Shown here: positions 7,350-15,533 of the stretch, piece by piece
How the letters are laid out: the number at the start of each line of letters is the position of its first letter
Numbering within the stretch: the stretch's first letter is position 1
NCBI GenBank assembly: GCA_030377945.1
Contig: JAUCGD010000041.1
Coordinates: 1-22,138 of the forward strand
DNA: 22,138 bases
Origin: Desulfobacterales bacterium HSG17
Lineage (GTDB): Bacteria; Desulfobacterota; Desulfobacteria; Desulfobacterales; Desulfococcaceae
Direction: 5' to 3'
Notes under the pieces: model-generated
What the model saw: only the letters and a program-made list of their open reading frames with translations
Told to the model about the DNA's origin: nothing
Database searches by the model: none
Translations under genes and position numbers: made by a program

Positions 7350-8417
7350 ATGGAGATTACAATAAAAAAAGCAGATACACTTAAACCAAAACCCCAGGAT
7401 GAAACCAAGCTCGGTTTTGGCCAGATATTTACAGATCATATGTTTAATATGGATTATAATCCTGAAAAAGGCTGGCACAATCCCCGCATTGAACCATACT
7501 CGTCTTTTGACATGGATCCGGCTACAATGGTTCTGCACTATGGCCAGGCAATTTTTGAAGGTCTTAAAGCTTACCGGACTGAAAAAGACGATATTCAGCT
7601 TTTCAGACCCCAGGAAAACCTTCACAGGGCCAATTCTTCCAACCGTATGTTGTGCATTCCCCAGATAGACGAACATTTTGCCCTGGATGCCTTAAAAGAA
7701 CTCTTAAGAGTTGAAAAAGACTGGATTCCCAGCGCACCGGGAACCTCTCTATATATAAGGCCCACAATCATTGCAACAGATGTATTTCTTGGTGTAAGAG
7801 CTTCAAACACCTACCGCTTTTTTATTATTCTTTCCCCGGTAGGAGCTTATTATCCTGAAGGATTCAACCCTGTTAAAATATGGGTGACAGTAAGGCATGT
7901 TCGTGCTGTAAGAGGGGGGATTGGAGAGGCAAAAACCCCAGGAAATTATGCTGCAAGTCTGGCTGCCGGGGAAAGGGCACATGAAGAAGGTTTTACCCAG
8001 GTCTTATGGCTGGACGGAGTTGAGCAGCGATATGTTGAAGAAGTCGGTTCCATGAATATTTTCTTTTATATTGACGGGGAATTGATAACACCGGCATTAA
8101 ACGGCAGTATCCTGCCTGGTGTCACCAGGGATTCGGTAATTGCCCTGGCGCGGATGTGGAATATTCCATGTACTGAGCGCCGGGTTGCCATAGAAGAAAT
8201 CATGAATGCTCAAAAAGACGGAAAAACAATAGAGGTTTTTGGAACAGGAACAGCAGCAGTTATATCCCCTGTGGGAACCATCAAATTCAGAGATGATACT
8301 GTTGTTCTTAATGATGATAAAGTGGGACCCATGACCCAGAAATTTTATGATGCTCTGACTGACATTCAATACGGCAGGGTTGAAGATCCCCTGGGCTGGA
8401 TTGAAAAAATCAAATAA
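7350..8417 (+). CDS. ilvE: Branched-chain amino acid aminotransferase
   Basis: This is a 355-residue PLP-dependent fold-type IV transaminase that interconverts leucine, isoleucine and valine with their 2-oxo acids using glutamate/2-oxoglutarate. The catalytic lysine is K195 in GEAKTPGNYAAS. The YVEEVGSMNIFF block (about 229-240) and the FGTGTAAVISPVG glycine/threonine loop near the C-terminus complete the PLP pocket. The N-terminal GFGQIFTDHMF and LHYGQAIFEGLKAY motifs and the length fit the longer, eukaryote-like BCAT group (ilvE_II) rather than the roughly 300-residue enterobacterial type. GGAGG lies 6 nt before the ATG. The gene is flanked by its own likely promoter and a strong terminator, so it appears monocistronic. 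Divergent from the response regulator gene. Confidence 0.93.
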   Translation: MEITIKKADTLKPKPQDETKLGFGQIFTDHMFNMDYNPEKGWHNPRIEPYSSFDMDPATMVLHYGQAIFEGLKAYRTEKDDIQLFRPQENLHRANSSNRMLCIPQIDEHFALDALKELLRVEKDWIPSAPGTSLYIRPTIIATDVFLGVRASNTYRFFIILSPVGAYYPEGFNPVKIWVTVRHVRAVRGGIGEAKTPGNYAASLAAGERAHEEGFTQVLWLDGVEQRYVEEVGSMNIFFYIDGELITPALNGSILPGVTRDSVIALARMWNIPCTERRVAIEEIMNAQKDGKTIEVFGTGTAAVISPVGTIKFRDDTVVLNDDKVGPMTQKFYDALTDIQYGRVEDPLGWIEKIK

Positions 8418-8428
8418 TTGACTTTTCC

Positions 8429-8461
8429 AAGCCGGATAATCAAATCCGGCTTTCTTTTTTT
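8429..8461 (+). terminator. Intrinsic terminator after ilvE
   Basis: A perfect 9-bp stem, AAGCCGGAT (8429-8437) and ATCCGGCTT (8444-8452), has a 6-nt loop and is followed by a T-rich run (8451-8461). It starts 12 bp after the ilvE stop and leaves only about 26 bp before the next start codon. Confidence 0.92.
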
Positions 8462-8487
8462 AAGACAGACAAATAAATGAGAGGAAT

Positions 8488-9879
8488 ATGACATCATCTG
8501 ATAAAAAATCACATTTGCCTGCATTTATAAAAAAAATCAAACAGGATAAACTTCCGTCTATTATTGTAGATACCTTTGCATATTATTATGAACAGGTTAT
8601 TGCCGGACAGACCGGACTTATAATGGATAAAGAAATTTCTCCTTTAAAACCTGATGAAATTAAAGCTCTTGATGATTTGTCAGAATATAAAAATCCAGGC
8701 AAAAAGTTTTTAAACCAAAGTGTAAGAATTATCCTTAACGGCGGCCTTGGAACCAGTATGGGGCTTACAGGCCCCAAATCACTTCTGGAAGTAAGAAATA
8801 ATCAGAGTTTCCTGGAAATACTGCTAAACCAGTCTTCTCAATTTGATATTACCCTGGCCCTGATGAACAGCTTCAGCACCCATGAATCTACACTTGCTGC
8901 TTTGGAAAAAATAAACCCGCCAAAGCCCCCCCTGCTGTTTGTCCAGCATAAATTCCCGAAAATCCTGCAACAAGATTACAGCCCGGCCTCATGGCCTTCA
9001 AATCCTGAACTGGAATGGAATCCACCGGGACACGGAGATATTTATACAGCACTTATAACTTCAGGTATGCTGGGCAGACTTCTGGATTCCGGTATAACCT
9101 ATGCATTTATATCCAATTCAGATAATCTTGGGGCAGCAATGGATACAGCATTGTTAGGATATTTTGCAGAAAACAACTTTCCTTTTATGATGGAGGTTGC
9201 CCAGAGAACCCCTGCTGATGTCAAAGGCGGCCATCTGGCCAGGCATAGGGACGGATACCTGCTTTTGCGTGAATCAGCCCAGTGCCCCAAAACAGAACTG
9301 GATGCTTTCAGGGATATTAACAGATACAGATTTTTTAACACCAATAACCTCTGGATCAATCTAAAATTTTTAAAAGAGCTTATCCAAAAACAAAATACTG
9401 TAAGACTCCCCATGATCCTTAATCCCAAAACCCTTGATCCCAGGGATGAAACAAGTCCCCCGGTATTCCAGATAGAAACTGCAATGGGCTCAGCTATTTC
9501 GCTTTTTAATGAAGCTATGGCAGTCTGTGTTCCCCGTTCCCGTTTTTTTCCTGTAAAAAAATGCAATGATCTCCTGGCTGTCAGATCGGATTATTTTCTT
9601 TTTTCAGATAAAGGAGAACTGACCTTAAATCCTGAACGCAGATATGATAATCTTAATATCAGCCTGGACCCTGAATATTTTGGAAAAATTGATCTTTTTA
9701 ATCAGCGATTTCCCCAGGGAGTACCCTCTATGCTTGAGTGTGAATCTTTTGTTGTAAAAGGAGATGTATTGTTTGAAAGCGGAGTGATAATCAAAGGAAA
9801 TGCAGTTATTACAAATGATTCAGATATACAAATGAAGATAAAATCAGGAACAGTGATTAATGGAAGCAACAGAAAATAA
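8488..9879 (+). CDS. UTP-glucose-1-phosphate uridylyltransferase, eukaryotic-type UDPGP family
   Basis: This is a 463-residue nucleotidyltransferase of the UDPGP family, which makes UDP-glucose from UTP and glucose-1-phosphate, rather than the short GalU type. The nucleotide-binding loop is NGGLGTSMGLTGPKS (about 84-98). Other family blocks follow in order: FVQHKFPKI, PPGHGDIY (about 180-187), SNSDNLGA (about 209-216), PADVKGGHLARHRDGYLLLR, and FNTNNLWINLK (about 283-293). The C-terminal part shows the short hydrophobic repeat of a left-handed beta helix (VVKGDVLFESGVIIKGNAVI), as in this family. GAGAGGA precedes the ATG. The 3' end overlaps phoH by 20 bp, suggesting coupling. The substrate could also be another hexose-1-phosphate. 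UDP-glucose would feed envelope polysaccharide synthesis. Confidence 0.88.
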   Translation: MTSSDKKSHLPAFIKKIKQDKLPSIIVDTFAYYYEQVIAGQTGLIMDKEISPLKPDEIKALDDLSEYKNPGKKFLNQSVRIILNGGLGTSMGLTGPKSLLEVRNNQSFLEILLNQSSQFDITLALMNSFSTHESTLAALEKINPPKPPLLFVQHKFPKILQQDYSPASWPSNPELEWNPPGHGDIYTALITSGMLGRLLDSGITYAFISNSDNLGAAMDTALLGYFAENNFPFMMEVAQRTPADVKGGHLARHRDGYLLLRESAQCPKTELDAFRDINRYRFFNTNNLWINLKFLKELIQKQNTVRLPMILNPKTLDPRDETSPPVFQIETAMGSAISLFNEAMAVCVPRSRFFPVKKCNDLLAVRSDYFLFSDKGELTLNPERRYDNLNISLDPEYFGKIDLFNQRFPQGVPSMLECESFVVKGDVLFESGVIIKGNAVITNDSDIQMKIKSGTVINGSNRK

Positions 9880-10882
9880 AAACCTGGATAATAAAAACCT
9901 GAACAACAAAGATCAGGATAATAAAAAACAAAAACTGACGTTTTCCGATAATGAACTCTCAAAACGGCTTTTCGGAGAACACAACCGCAACTTGCAGCGA
10001 ATTTCAAATGCAACAGATGCTTCCATTCATGCCAGGGGGAGTGCTGTATTTATTGAAGGTGACGAGATTGCCGTCAACCTGTCTAAAAAAATCCTGGAAC
10101 AGCTATATGATTTGCTGAGAAACGGCTACCCTGTTTATCCTAATGATATTGACTATGCCATCAATGTTCTGAGTAAAAACGACCGGGCATGTTTGAAAGA
10201 TATTTTCCTTGACACAGTGTATATTACTTCAAAAAAACGGTCTATTACACCCAAAAGCCAGAGCCAGAAAAACTATATTGATGCCATGAGAAATTTTGAT
10301 ATAGTATTTGGCATAGGCCCTGCCGGTACAGGAAAAACCTATCTGGCAATGGCAATGGCAGTAGCTGCTCTTTCAAAAGGAATTGTTAACCGCATCATCC
10401 TGACCCGGCCAGCAGTTGAAGCAGGAGAAACCCTGGGTTTTCTGCCCGGCGATCTTACGGAAAAAGTTGACCCCTATCTAAGACCCCTTTATGATGCACT
10501 TCATGATATGATGAAATTTGAAAAAGTATCAAATCTAATGCAGCAGGGGGTTATTGAAGTGGCTCCTATTGCATTCATGAGGGGAAGAACCTTAAATGAT
10601 TCTTTTGTAATCCTGGATGAGGCTCAAAATACAACGTCTGAACAGATGAAGATGTTTTTAACCAGGATCGGGTTCAGTTCCAAAGCTGTTATTACAGGTG
10701 ATGTTACACAAATTGATCTCCCGGAAAACAGGGCATCCGGCCTTGTTGAAGCCCAAAAAATACTTCAGAATATAAAAGGAATTAAATTTACATTTTTTTC
10801 AAAAGAAGATGTTGTAAGACACCGGCTTGTCCAGGAGATTATTGAAGCATATGAAATTCTTGATAAAAGTAAAAGATCATAG
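9860..10882 (+). CDS. phoH: PhoH-like ATPase
   Basis: This is a 340-residue P-loop ATPase of the PhoH/YbeZ family. Walker A is GPAGTGKT (153-160) and Walker B is FVILDEAQNT (249-258), with the TRPAVEAGETLGFLPGDL block between them. A KH-like N-terminal region (about 30-120) precedes the ATPase domain. The first 25 residues are an Asn/Asp/Lys-rich low-complexity tail with near repeats of NKNL. The start overlaps the upstream uridylyltransferase by 20 bp with an AGGA site about 10 nt upstream. phoH, a 7TM-HD gene and ybeY in this order form a widely conserved cluster linked to RNA and ribosome maturation. The exact biochemical role of PhoH is not settled; RNA-dependent ATPase or helicase activity has been proposed. 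Confidence 0.93.
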   Translation: MEATENKNLDNKNLNNKDQDNKKQKLTFSDNELSKRLFGEHNRNLQRISNATDASIHARGSAVFIEGDEIAVNLSKKILEQLYDLLRNGYPVYPNDIDYAINVLSKNDRACLKDIFLDTVYITSKKRSITPKSQSQKNYIDAMRNFDIVFGIGPAGTGKTYLAMAMAVAALSKGIVNRIILTRPAVEAGETLGFLPGDLTEKVDPYLRPLYDALHDMMKFEKVSNLMQQGVIEVAPIAFMRGRTLNDSFVILDEAQNTTSEQMKMFLTRIGFSSKAVITGDVTQIDLPENRASGLVEAQKILQNIKGIKFTFFSKEDVVRHRLVQEIIEAYEILDKSKRS

Positions 10883-10924
10883 TTTCAACTTTACCCTGAT
10901 AAAAATGTTTAAAAACGGTCCAAA

Positions 10925-13336
10925 ATGAATATCGAAAAAACAAAAAATGCTCTTGTTGAGTTTCTTCAAACAGGAAAAATAATTCAATGGTTTCTTCTGC
11001 TGGCTGTCACAGGCTTTTTTGCCATTGTCCTCACTCCCAGTCTTCTTATCACCCAAAAATACAATTATGAATTAGGAGATGTTGCCCAAAGAGATATTAA
11101 AGCATCCAGGGACTTTCTCATAGAAGATAACCAGGCCACACAGAGAAAACAGCAGGAGTCAGGCGAACTGGTTTTAACAGTTTACGACCATGATATCCAG
11201 CTTGCATCAAAAATCAGCACTAATATTGAAAAAGCTTTTAATATGCTCAGGGATACAGCTCAGGCTGGTACAGTTTTGCCCGAAGAAAATGATGCTGAAA
11301 AAGAATTAGATGCCTCTGCTGTTAAACAGGAAGAAAAAAGCCTGCATGACCTGATATGGGAAAAAAAAGATATTTTTGAAAAAGAATTGGGAATTTCAGT
11401 CAGCAAAGGAGCTTTTACAGTACTTGAAAAAGAACTTTTTTCCAGGGAAATTTCCTCTTTTATTATAAAGATAATCAGGGAACTTCTTGAAAACGGTGTG
11501 GTTGCAAATAAAGAAATTCTTTTAAGGGAATCAGATAGAGGAATTATTTTAAGAGCAGTAGGAACCAATAAAGAAAATATAGTAAATAATCTTAAGCAGT
11601 TTTATGGTCTGGATCAGGCCAAATCCATGGTCAGGATCATGGGCTATCCTCTTTTTAAAAATCTTAATTATACATTATTTAATCTTATTATTGATTTTTC
11701 CCAGAGATTGATACAGCCCAATATAACCTTAAACCGCAATGAGACCGAAGAGCGGAAAAAAAAGGCTCAGGCTGCTGTTAAACCTGTTTTCTATAAAATC
11801 AAAGCAGGAGAAATGCTTTTGCGCGAAGGGGAAAGAGTAACAGCTGTTCAATTATTAAAACTTAAAGAACTTCGCAAGCATAATAAAGAGGAAAAACAAT
11901 ATATCAGAAGTATGGGAACCATTAGCATGATATTGCTTCTTATGATTATTTCCTATTTTCTTCATATTAAACAGAGGGGACATCGTATTTTTAAAAACAA
12001 TAAGGATTTGTTATTTATTTCTCTTTTACTTATCCTTTTTTTCTTTATTCCCGGAGCTGTTGAAGTTCTATTAAGAGCTTTGAGCAAAAGCTTTCCGTTT
12101 TTTATATCTGATTCTTCAATATTTTTGGGCATCCCCCTTGCAGCAGGTGCAATGACCGTATGCCTGTTTATGGGCTTTGAAGTTGCTATTACATTTTCCG
12201 TTATTTTATCAGCCTGTACTGCTTTTATCTTTATAAACAGATTTGAAATTTTCATATATTTTCTTCTTAACTCTGTAATGGCCGCATACTGGATGCAAAG
12301 TTGCAGGGAAAGAAAAATATTGATTCAGGCAGGTTTTAAAATCGGCTTGTTAAATATGTTTTTATCAACAGCAGTTGCAGTTCATACAGGAGATTTCAGT
12401 GGACTCAGTCTGATAGCCAACTGGGGAGTAGGATTTATGGGAGGAATAGGAGCAGGAATTATCACAGCAGGAATTGTTCCCCTTATAGAACTGACTTTCA
12501 ACTATACCACTGATATTTCCCTTCTGGAACTTGCAAATCTTGAGCGGCCCATACTTAGAAAGCTTATGATGGAAGCGCCCGGCACCTATCATCATTGCGT
12601 TATTGTGGGATCAATGGTTGAAGCAGCAGCAGCGGAAATCGGTGCAAATCCACTTTTAGCAAAGGTCTGCGGCTATTACCATGATATTGGAAAAGTTAAA
12701 AAGCCTCTTTATTTTATTGAAAACCAGAGTGATGGTAAAAACCGCCACGACAAACTGGCTCCTTCCATGTCCGGCCTGATACTTATCTCCCATGTTAAAG
12801 ACGGGGTGGAACTGGCTAAAAAGCATAAACTTGTTCCTGAAATCATAGATGCAATCCGCCAGCACCACGGAACCAGTATTATCAGGTTTTTTTATGAAAA
12901 AGCAAAACAGCTTAAAGGAGAAGATTCCGTTAAAATTGATGATTACCGATACCCAGGCCCAAGACCCCAAAACCGTGAAATCGGTCTGGTAATGCTGGCA
13001 GATGTTGTTGAAGCAGCCTCACGCTCCCTGGAAAATCCCACTCCATCCCGTATTCAGGGACTGGTGCAAAACCTGATTAACAAAATCTTTTCAGACGGTC
13101 AGCTTGATAATTGCGAGCTTACCCTTAATGATCTTCACAAGATTGCAAAATGTTTTAACAAAATACTAAACGGAATTCATCATCACAGGATAGAATACCC
13201 TGAACAATCAGCAGGAAAAAACGGGAAAGAAAAAAATGGGAATACTGATAACAAACCGCAAAAACCAAAAAAAGATAGCCCTGGAGAAAATAGAGAAAGC
13301 AGCCAAAGCAGTCTTAAACGCCTTGGAGTATCCTGA
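10925..13336 (+). CDS. 7TM-HD (PgpH-type) phosphohydrolase, putative c-di-AMP phosphodiesterase
   Basis: This is an 803-residue membrane protein. A first transmembrane helix (about 18-40) leads to a long extracytoplasmic domain (about 45-330) of the 7TMR-HDED type. A bundle of about seven transmembrane helices follows (about 335-525), then a cytoplasmic HD domain (about 555-740). Metal-binding residues are visible in TYHHCVIV, GYYHDIGKV, and the later RQHHGTS and LADVVEAAS. PgpH of this architecture hydrolyses cyclic di-AMP, so that is the expected activity. The last 60 residues are hydrophilic (Lys/Asn/Gly/Pro-rich) and, over 101 bp, are encoded by the same DNA as the start of ybeY in another frame. 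The gene starts 42 bp after phoH with a weak ribosome site. Also known as yqfF in Bacillus. Confidence 0.92.
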   Translation: MNIEKTKNALVEFLQTGKIIQWFLLLAVTGFFAIVLTPSLLITQKYNYELGDVAQRDIKASRDFLIEDNQATQRKQQESGELVLTVYDHDIQLASKISTNIEKAFNMLRDTAQAGTVLPEENDAEKELDASAVKQEEKSLHDLIWEKKDIFEKELGISVSKGAFTVLEKELFSREISSFIIKIIRELLENGVVANKEILLRESDRGIILRAVGTNKENIVNNLKQFYGLDQAKSMVRIMGYPLFKNLNYTLFNLIIDFSQRLIQPNITLNRNETEERKKKAQAAVKPVFYKIKAGEMLLREGERVTAVQLLKLKELRKHNKEEKQYIRSMGTISMILLLMIISYFLHIKQRGHRIFKNNKDLLFISLLLILFFFIPGAVEVLLRALSKSFPFFISDSSIFLGIPLAAGAMTVCLFMGFEVAITFSVILSACTAFIFINRFEIFIYFLLNSVMAAYWMQSCRERKILIQAGFKIGLLNMFLSTAVAVHTGDFSGLSLIANWGVGFMGGIGAGIITAGIVPLIELTFNYTTDISLLELANLERPILRKLMMEAPGTYHHCVIVGSMVEAAAAEIGANPLLAKVCGYYHDIGKVKKPLYFIENQSDGKNRHDKLAPSMSGLILISHVKDGVELAKKHKLVPEIIDAIRQHHGTSIIRFFYEKAKQLKGEDSVKIDDYRYPGPRPQNREIGLVMLADVVEAASRSLENPTPSRIQGLVQNLINKIFSDGQLDNCELTLNDLHKIAKCFNKILNGIHHHRIEYPEQSAGKNGKEKNGNTDNKPQKPKKDSPGENRESSQSSLKRLGVS

Positions 13337-13673
13337 TGTCGAATTATCCCTGCTGATAACCGATGATTCCGAGATTGAAATATTTAACAGGGATTATCTT
13401 AACCGGCAGGGCCCAACCAATGTAATCTCCTTTCCCATGCACGAAGGAGAATTTGCCGGAATGACTCCTCATATGCTGGGAGATGTTGTAATCTCAATGG
13501 ATACAGCTCAAAAAGAAGCTGAAAAGATGAATATTAGATTAGAAGAACGATTTAACGAACTCTTAATCCACGGCATTCTCCATTTGTTTGGCTACGATCA
13601 TGAAAAAAGTGAGGAAGAAACTGTCCGCATGGAAGATAAGACCTTTGAATTGATGAAATATCTGAATATTTAA
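13236..13673 (+). CDS. ybeY: Endoribonuclease YbeY
   Basis: This is a 145-residue zinc-dependent endoribonuclease involved in 16S rRNA maturation and ribosome quality control. The metal-binding signature HGILHLFGYDHE is at about 117-128, and the GPTNVISFPM substrate-side motif is at about 58-67. The N-terminal region (MGILITNRKN through DDSEI) is normal YbeY sequence, so the upstream ATG is the likely true start even though it lies 101 bp inside the end of the 7TM-HD gene. The ribosome site is poor (GGGAAAG with a run of A residues), consistent with translational coupling. Length is typical. Confidence 0.94.
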   Translation: MGILITNRKNQKKIALEKIEKAAKAVLNALEYPDVELSLLITDDSEIEIFNRDYLNRQGPTNVISFPMHEGEFAGMTPHMLGDVVISMDTAQKEAEKMNIRLEERFNELLIHGILHLFGYDHEKSEEETVRMEDKTFELMKYLNI

Positions 13674-13696
13674 CCTGTTATCAAAGGCTTAGAATT

Positions 13697-14605
13697 ATGC
13701 AAGAATTACTTTCCACTAAAGAAGTAGCAAAATTTTTAGATATTAACGAAAAAATGGTGTACTCCCTTATTTCGGAAAAAGGGCTTCCTGCAACCAAGAT
13801 TACCGGGAAATGGCTTTTTCCAAAGCACCTGGTAAAACAATGGGTTGAAAATCATACAATTAATTATCCCGAACCCTCGAATATACTGCCTCCTTATCAT
13901 GGATTATTAATTATAACAGGAAGCAATGACCCGCTTCTGGATAAAGCTATCTCCCTGTTCAACAGTCTTTATACTGAACATGTTGCAGTATTCGGCAATC
14001 TGGGCAGCATGGGCGGACTGCGTTCTTTGCGCCAGAATCTCTGCCATATGGCATCCAGCCATCTGCTCCAGGAAAATGAGGAAGAATATAATTTTGACTT
14101 TGCAGGTAAAGAACTTAAAAAAATGCCTGCTGTTATAAATTTTTGCAGACGGGAACAGGGATTTATTGTTCAAAAAGGAAATCCAAAAGGGATACGCAGT
14201 ATTTCAGATTTTACTCAAAAAGGTTTAAAAATAGTAAACCGTCCTGTGGGAACAGGAACCAGGCTTTTGTTTGACAGGGAGCTTGAAAAAGCAAAAATTG
14301 ACGGTGAAAAGATTGAAGGCTATCAAAATGAAACAGCAAAACATCTTGACGCAGGCATTGAAATTCTGACAGACCGGGCTGATGTATGTCCAGGGATACG
14401 TCCAGTTGCCAGCCTTTTAGGTCTGGATTTTGTCTCTCTGCGCTGGGAAAGATATGATCTGCTGGCAAGAAAAGAAAGATTTTTTGAACAGGGCATTCAG
14501 CTTTTTATAAGTATGCTCCATGAAAAAAATTTTATTGATCTTGCAGGAAAGATAGAGGGGTATGATGTGAGTATGAGCGGGAAGATGGTTTTTCCGCTGG
14601 AATAA
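13697..14605 (+). CDS. HTH regulator with PBP-like (molybdate-type) ligand domain
   Basis: This 302-residue protein has two parts. Residues 1-53 form an excisionase/MerR-like helix-turn-helix (STKEVAKFLDINEKMVYSLISEKGLPATKITGKW split across two helices and a wing). Residues about 65-300 form a periplasmic-binding-protein-like domain without a signal peptide. The TGSNDPLLD start, the NFCRREQGF block, and RPVGTGTRLLFDRELEKAKID are typical of the PBP-like family found fused to HTH domains near molybdate or tungstate transport and molybdoenzyme genes. It would sense an oxyanion or small ligand and regulate DNA. No transporter or molybdoenzyme gene lies in this window, so the ligand and targets are unknown. 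It starts 23 bp after ybeY with an AAAGG site and may be cotranscribed. Confidence 0.8.
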   Translation: MQELLSTKEVAKFLDINEKMVYSLISEKGLPATKITGKWLFPKHLVKQWVENHTINYPEPSNILPPYHGLLIITGSNDPLLDKAISLFNSLYTEHVAVFGNLGSMGGLRSLRQNLCHMASSHLLQENEEEYNFDFAGKELKKMPAVINFCRREQGFIVQKGNPKGIRSISDFTQKGLKIVNRPVGTGTRLLFDRELEKAKIDGEKIEGYQNETAKHLDAGIEILTDRADVCPGIRPVASLLGLDFVSLRWERYDLLARKERFFEQGIQLFISMLHEKNFIDLAGKIEGYDVSMSGKMVFPLE

Positions 14606-14674
14606 AATGGGGTTTTGGATATTGGGAGAGTTGTTGAAGATATGGGAAAAAATTTAATCGTCAATTAGCTGAGA

Positions 14675-15214
14675 CTACTTAATACCCGAAATAATCTGAA
14701 GGGCCTGAATAGCTTCTTCAAGTCCTATTATACCGTCACCTTTAACATCAAAGATTTCTAATTTATCAATTTGATCCTGGCAGTCATCATCACTAGGCCC
14801 GGTAATAGCTTTAATATCAATCCGGATTTCGCTTCCTCCTTCATTTACAACAAAATATCCTCCGGCCGGAGACGTTACAAGGAGTTTGGAACCGTTTTTA
14901 TAAACATTAATAATACCAATATCACCGGGTCTTGCTCCACCTGCCTGGTCATATGGTTCGTAAACAGGAACATCAATGACGTAATTATTATATTTATTCA
15001 ACCCGTCATTATCTTCTGCTGTCGGCGTAAAAGGTATTGAATCTTCATTGGTTACGATAAAAGTATAGACTGTATCATTTTTATGAGTTATAATTTTATC
15101 ATTAACAGTCAGTGTCCCCCCTATTCTGCACGGAAGGGGAATAACAGCCCAAGCATTTGATATTGCTAAAAACAGGAATAAAGTAATTGCTAAAAATAAT
15201 TTTTTTTTCAACAT
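14675..15214 (-). CDS. Secreted protein with degenerate C-terminal EF-hand/dockerin-like motif
   Basis: This 179-residue exported protein is of unknown function. The N-terminus is a clear signal peptide (MLKKKLFLAI, hydrophobic to about residue 20, cleavage likely after AWA at 23). The body (24-140) is predicted beta-rich and contains one tract like NVYKNGSKLLVTSPAGGY. The C-terminus, FDVKGDGIIGLEEA (155-168), follows the EF-hand loop spacing with D156, D160, G161, I163 and E167, but has Lys at loop position 3 where Asp or Asn is usual. It is followed by IQALQIISGIK. The same kind of C-terminal tail is common on secreted proteins of Desulfobacterales. Only two cysteines (C29, C145) remain after cleavage. 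The gene converges on the HTH/PBP gene with a 69-bp gap and no evident terminator hairpin. Confidence 0.75.
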   Translation of the reverse strand: MLKKKLFLAITLFLFLAISNAWAVIPLPCRIGGTLTVNDKIITHKNDTVYTFIVTNEDSIPFTPTAEDNDGLNKYNNYVIDVPVYEPYDQAGGARPGDIGIINVYKNGSKLLVTSPAGGYFVVNEGGSEIRIDIKAITGPSDDDCQDQIDKLEIFDVKGDGIIGLEEAIQALQIISGIK

Positions 15215-15341
15215 ATAAAAGATACCTTTCTGATTAAAATAGCCCTTTCCTTTTCCTATACTTCAAATACTGAAAAGAATTACGGGCCTGATAAAAAATT
15301 GCCAAATGAAACATTTTTTATTGATTGTTTTATATCAAGTT

Positions 15342-15369
15342 TTGTTATATTTGTTCAATAGGGTATAAT
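15342..15369 (+). promoter_or_regulatory. Candidate sigma-70 promoter for the MFS gene
   Basis: TTGTTA (15342-15347) and a consensus TATAAT (15364-15369) are separated by 16 bp. The predicted start near 15376 would leave a leader of roughly 160 nt before the TTG start at 15534. Confidence 0.55.
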
Positions 15370-15533
15370 ATGTATTATGGAGTAGGATTTTTCTACCCTG
15401 CTTTCCCTGCTTAATTAAAATTACTTGCAGCAAATTAGTCAACAACCCTGGGCTAAAGACTCAGGTATTTGCTTGCCGCAATTCTATATATCTGTCTGTT
15501 TACGGATTAGGAAAGACACAGGAAATAAATTAT
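15370..15533 (+). other. Long potentially structured leader upstream of the MFS gene
   Basis: The divergent gap 15215-15533 holds no convincing gene. Downstream of the candidate promoter, GCAAAT (15430-15435) can pair with ATTTGC (15467-15472), and TTGC (15425-15428) with GCAA (15478-15481). Inside these, CCTGGG (15447-15452) pairs with CTCAGG (15460-15465) with one G-T wobble. I do not recognise a known riboswitch class. The structure is modest and may be chance. Confidence 0.3.

Noticed and set aside
9099..9566. Open frame of 155 codons on the minus strand within the uridylyltransferase gene
   Set aside because: It is fully opposite a gene with all family motifs and has no independent support.
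14606..14674. Terminator between the convergent HTH/PBP gene and the secreted protein gene
   Set aside because: I found no stem with a T tract on either strand in this gap.
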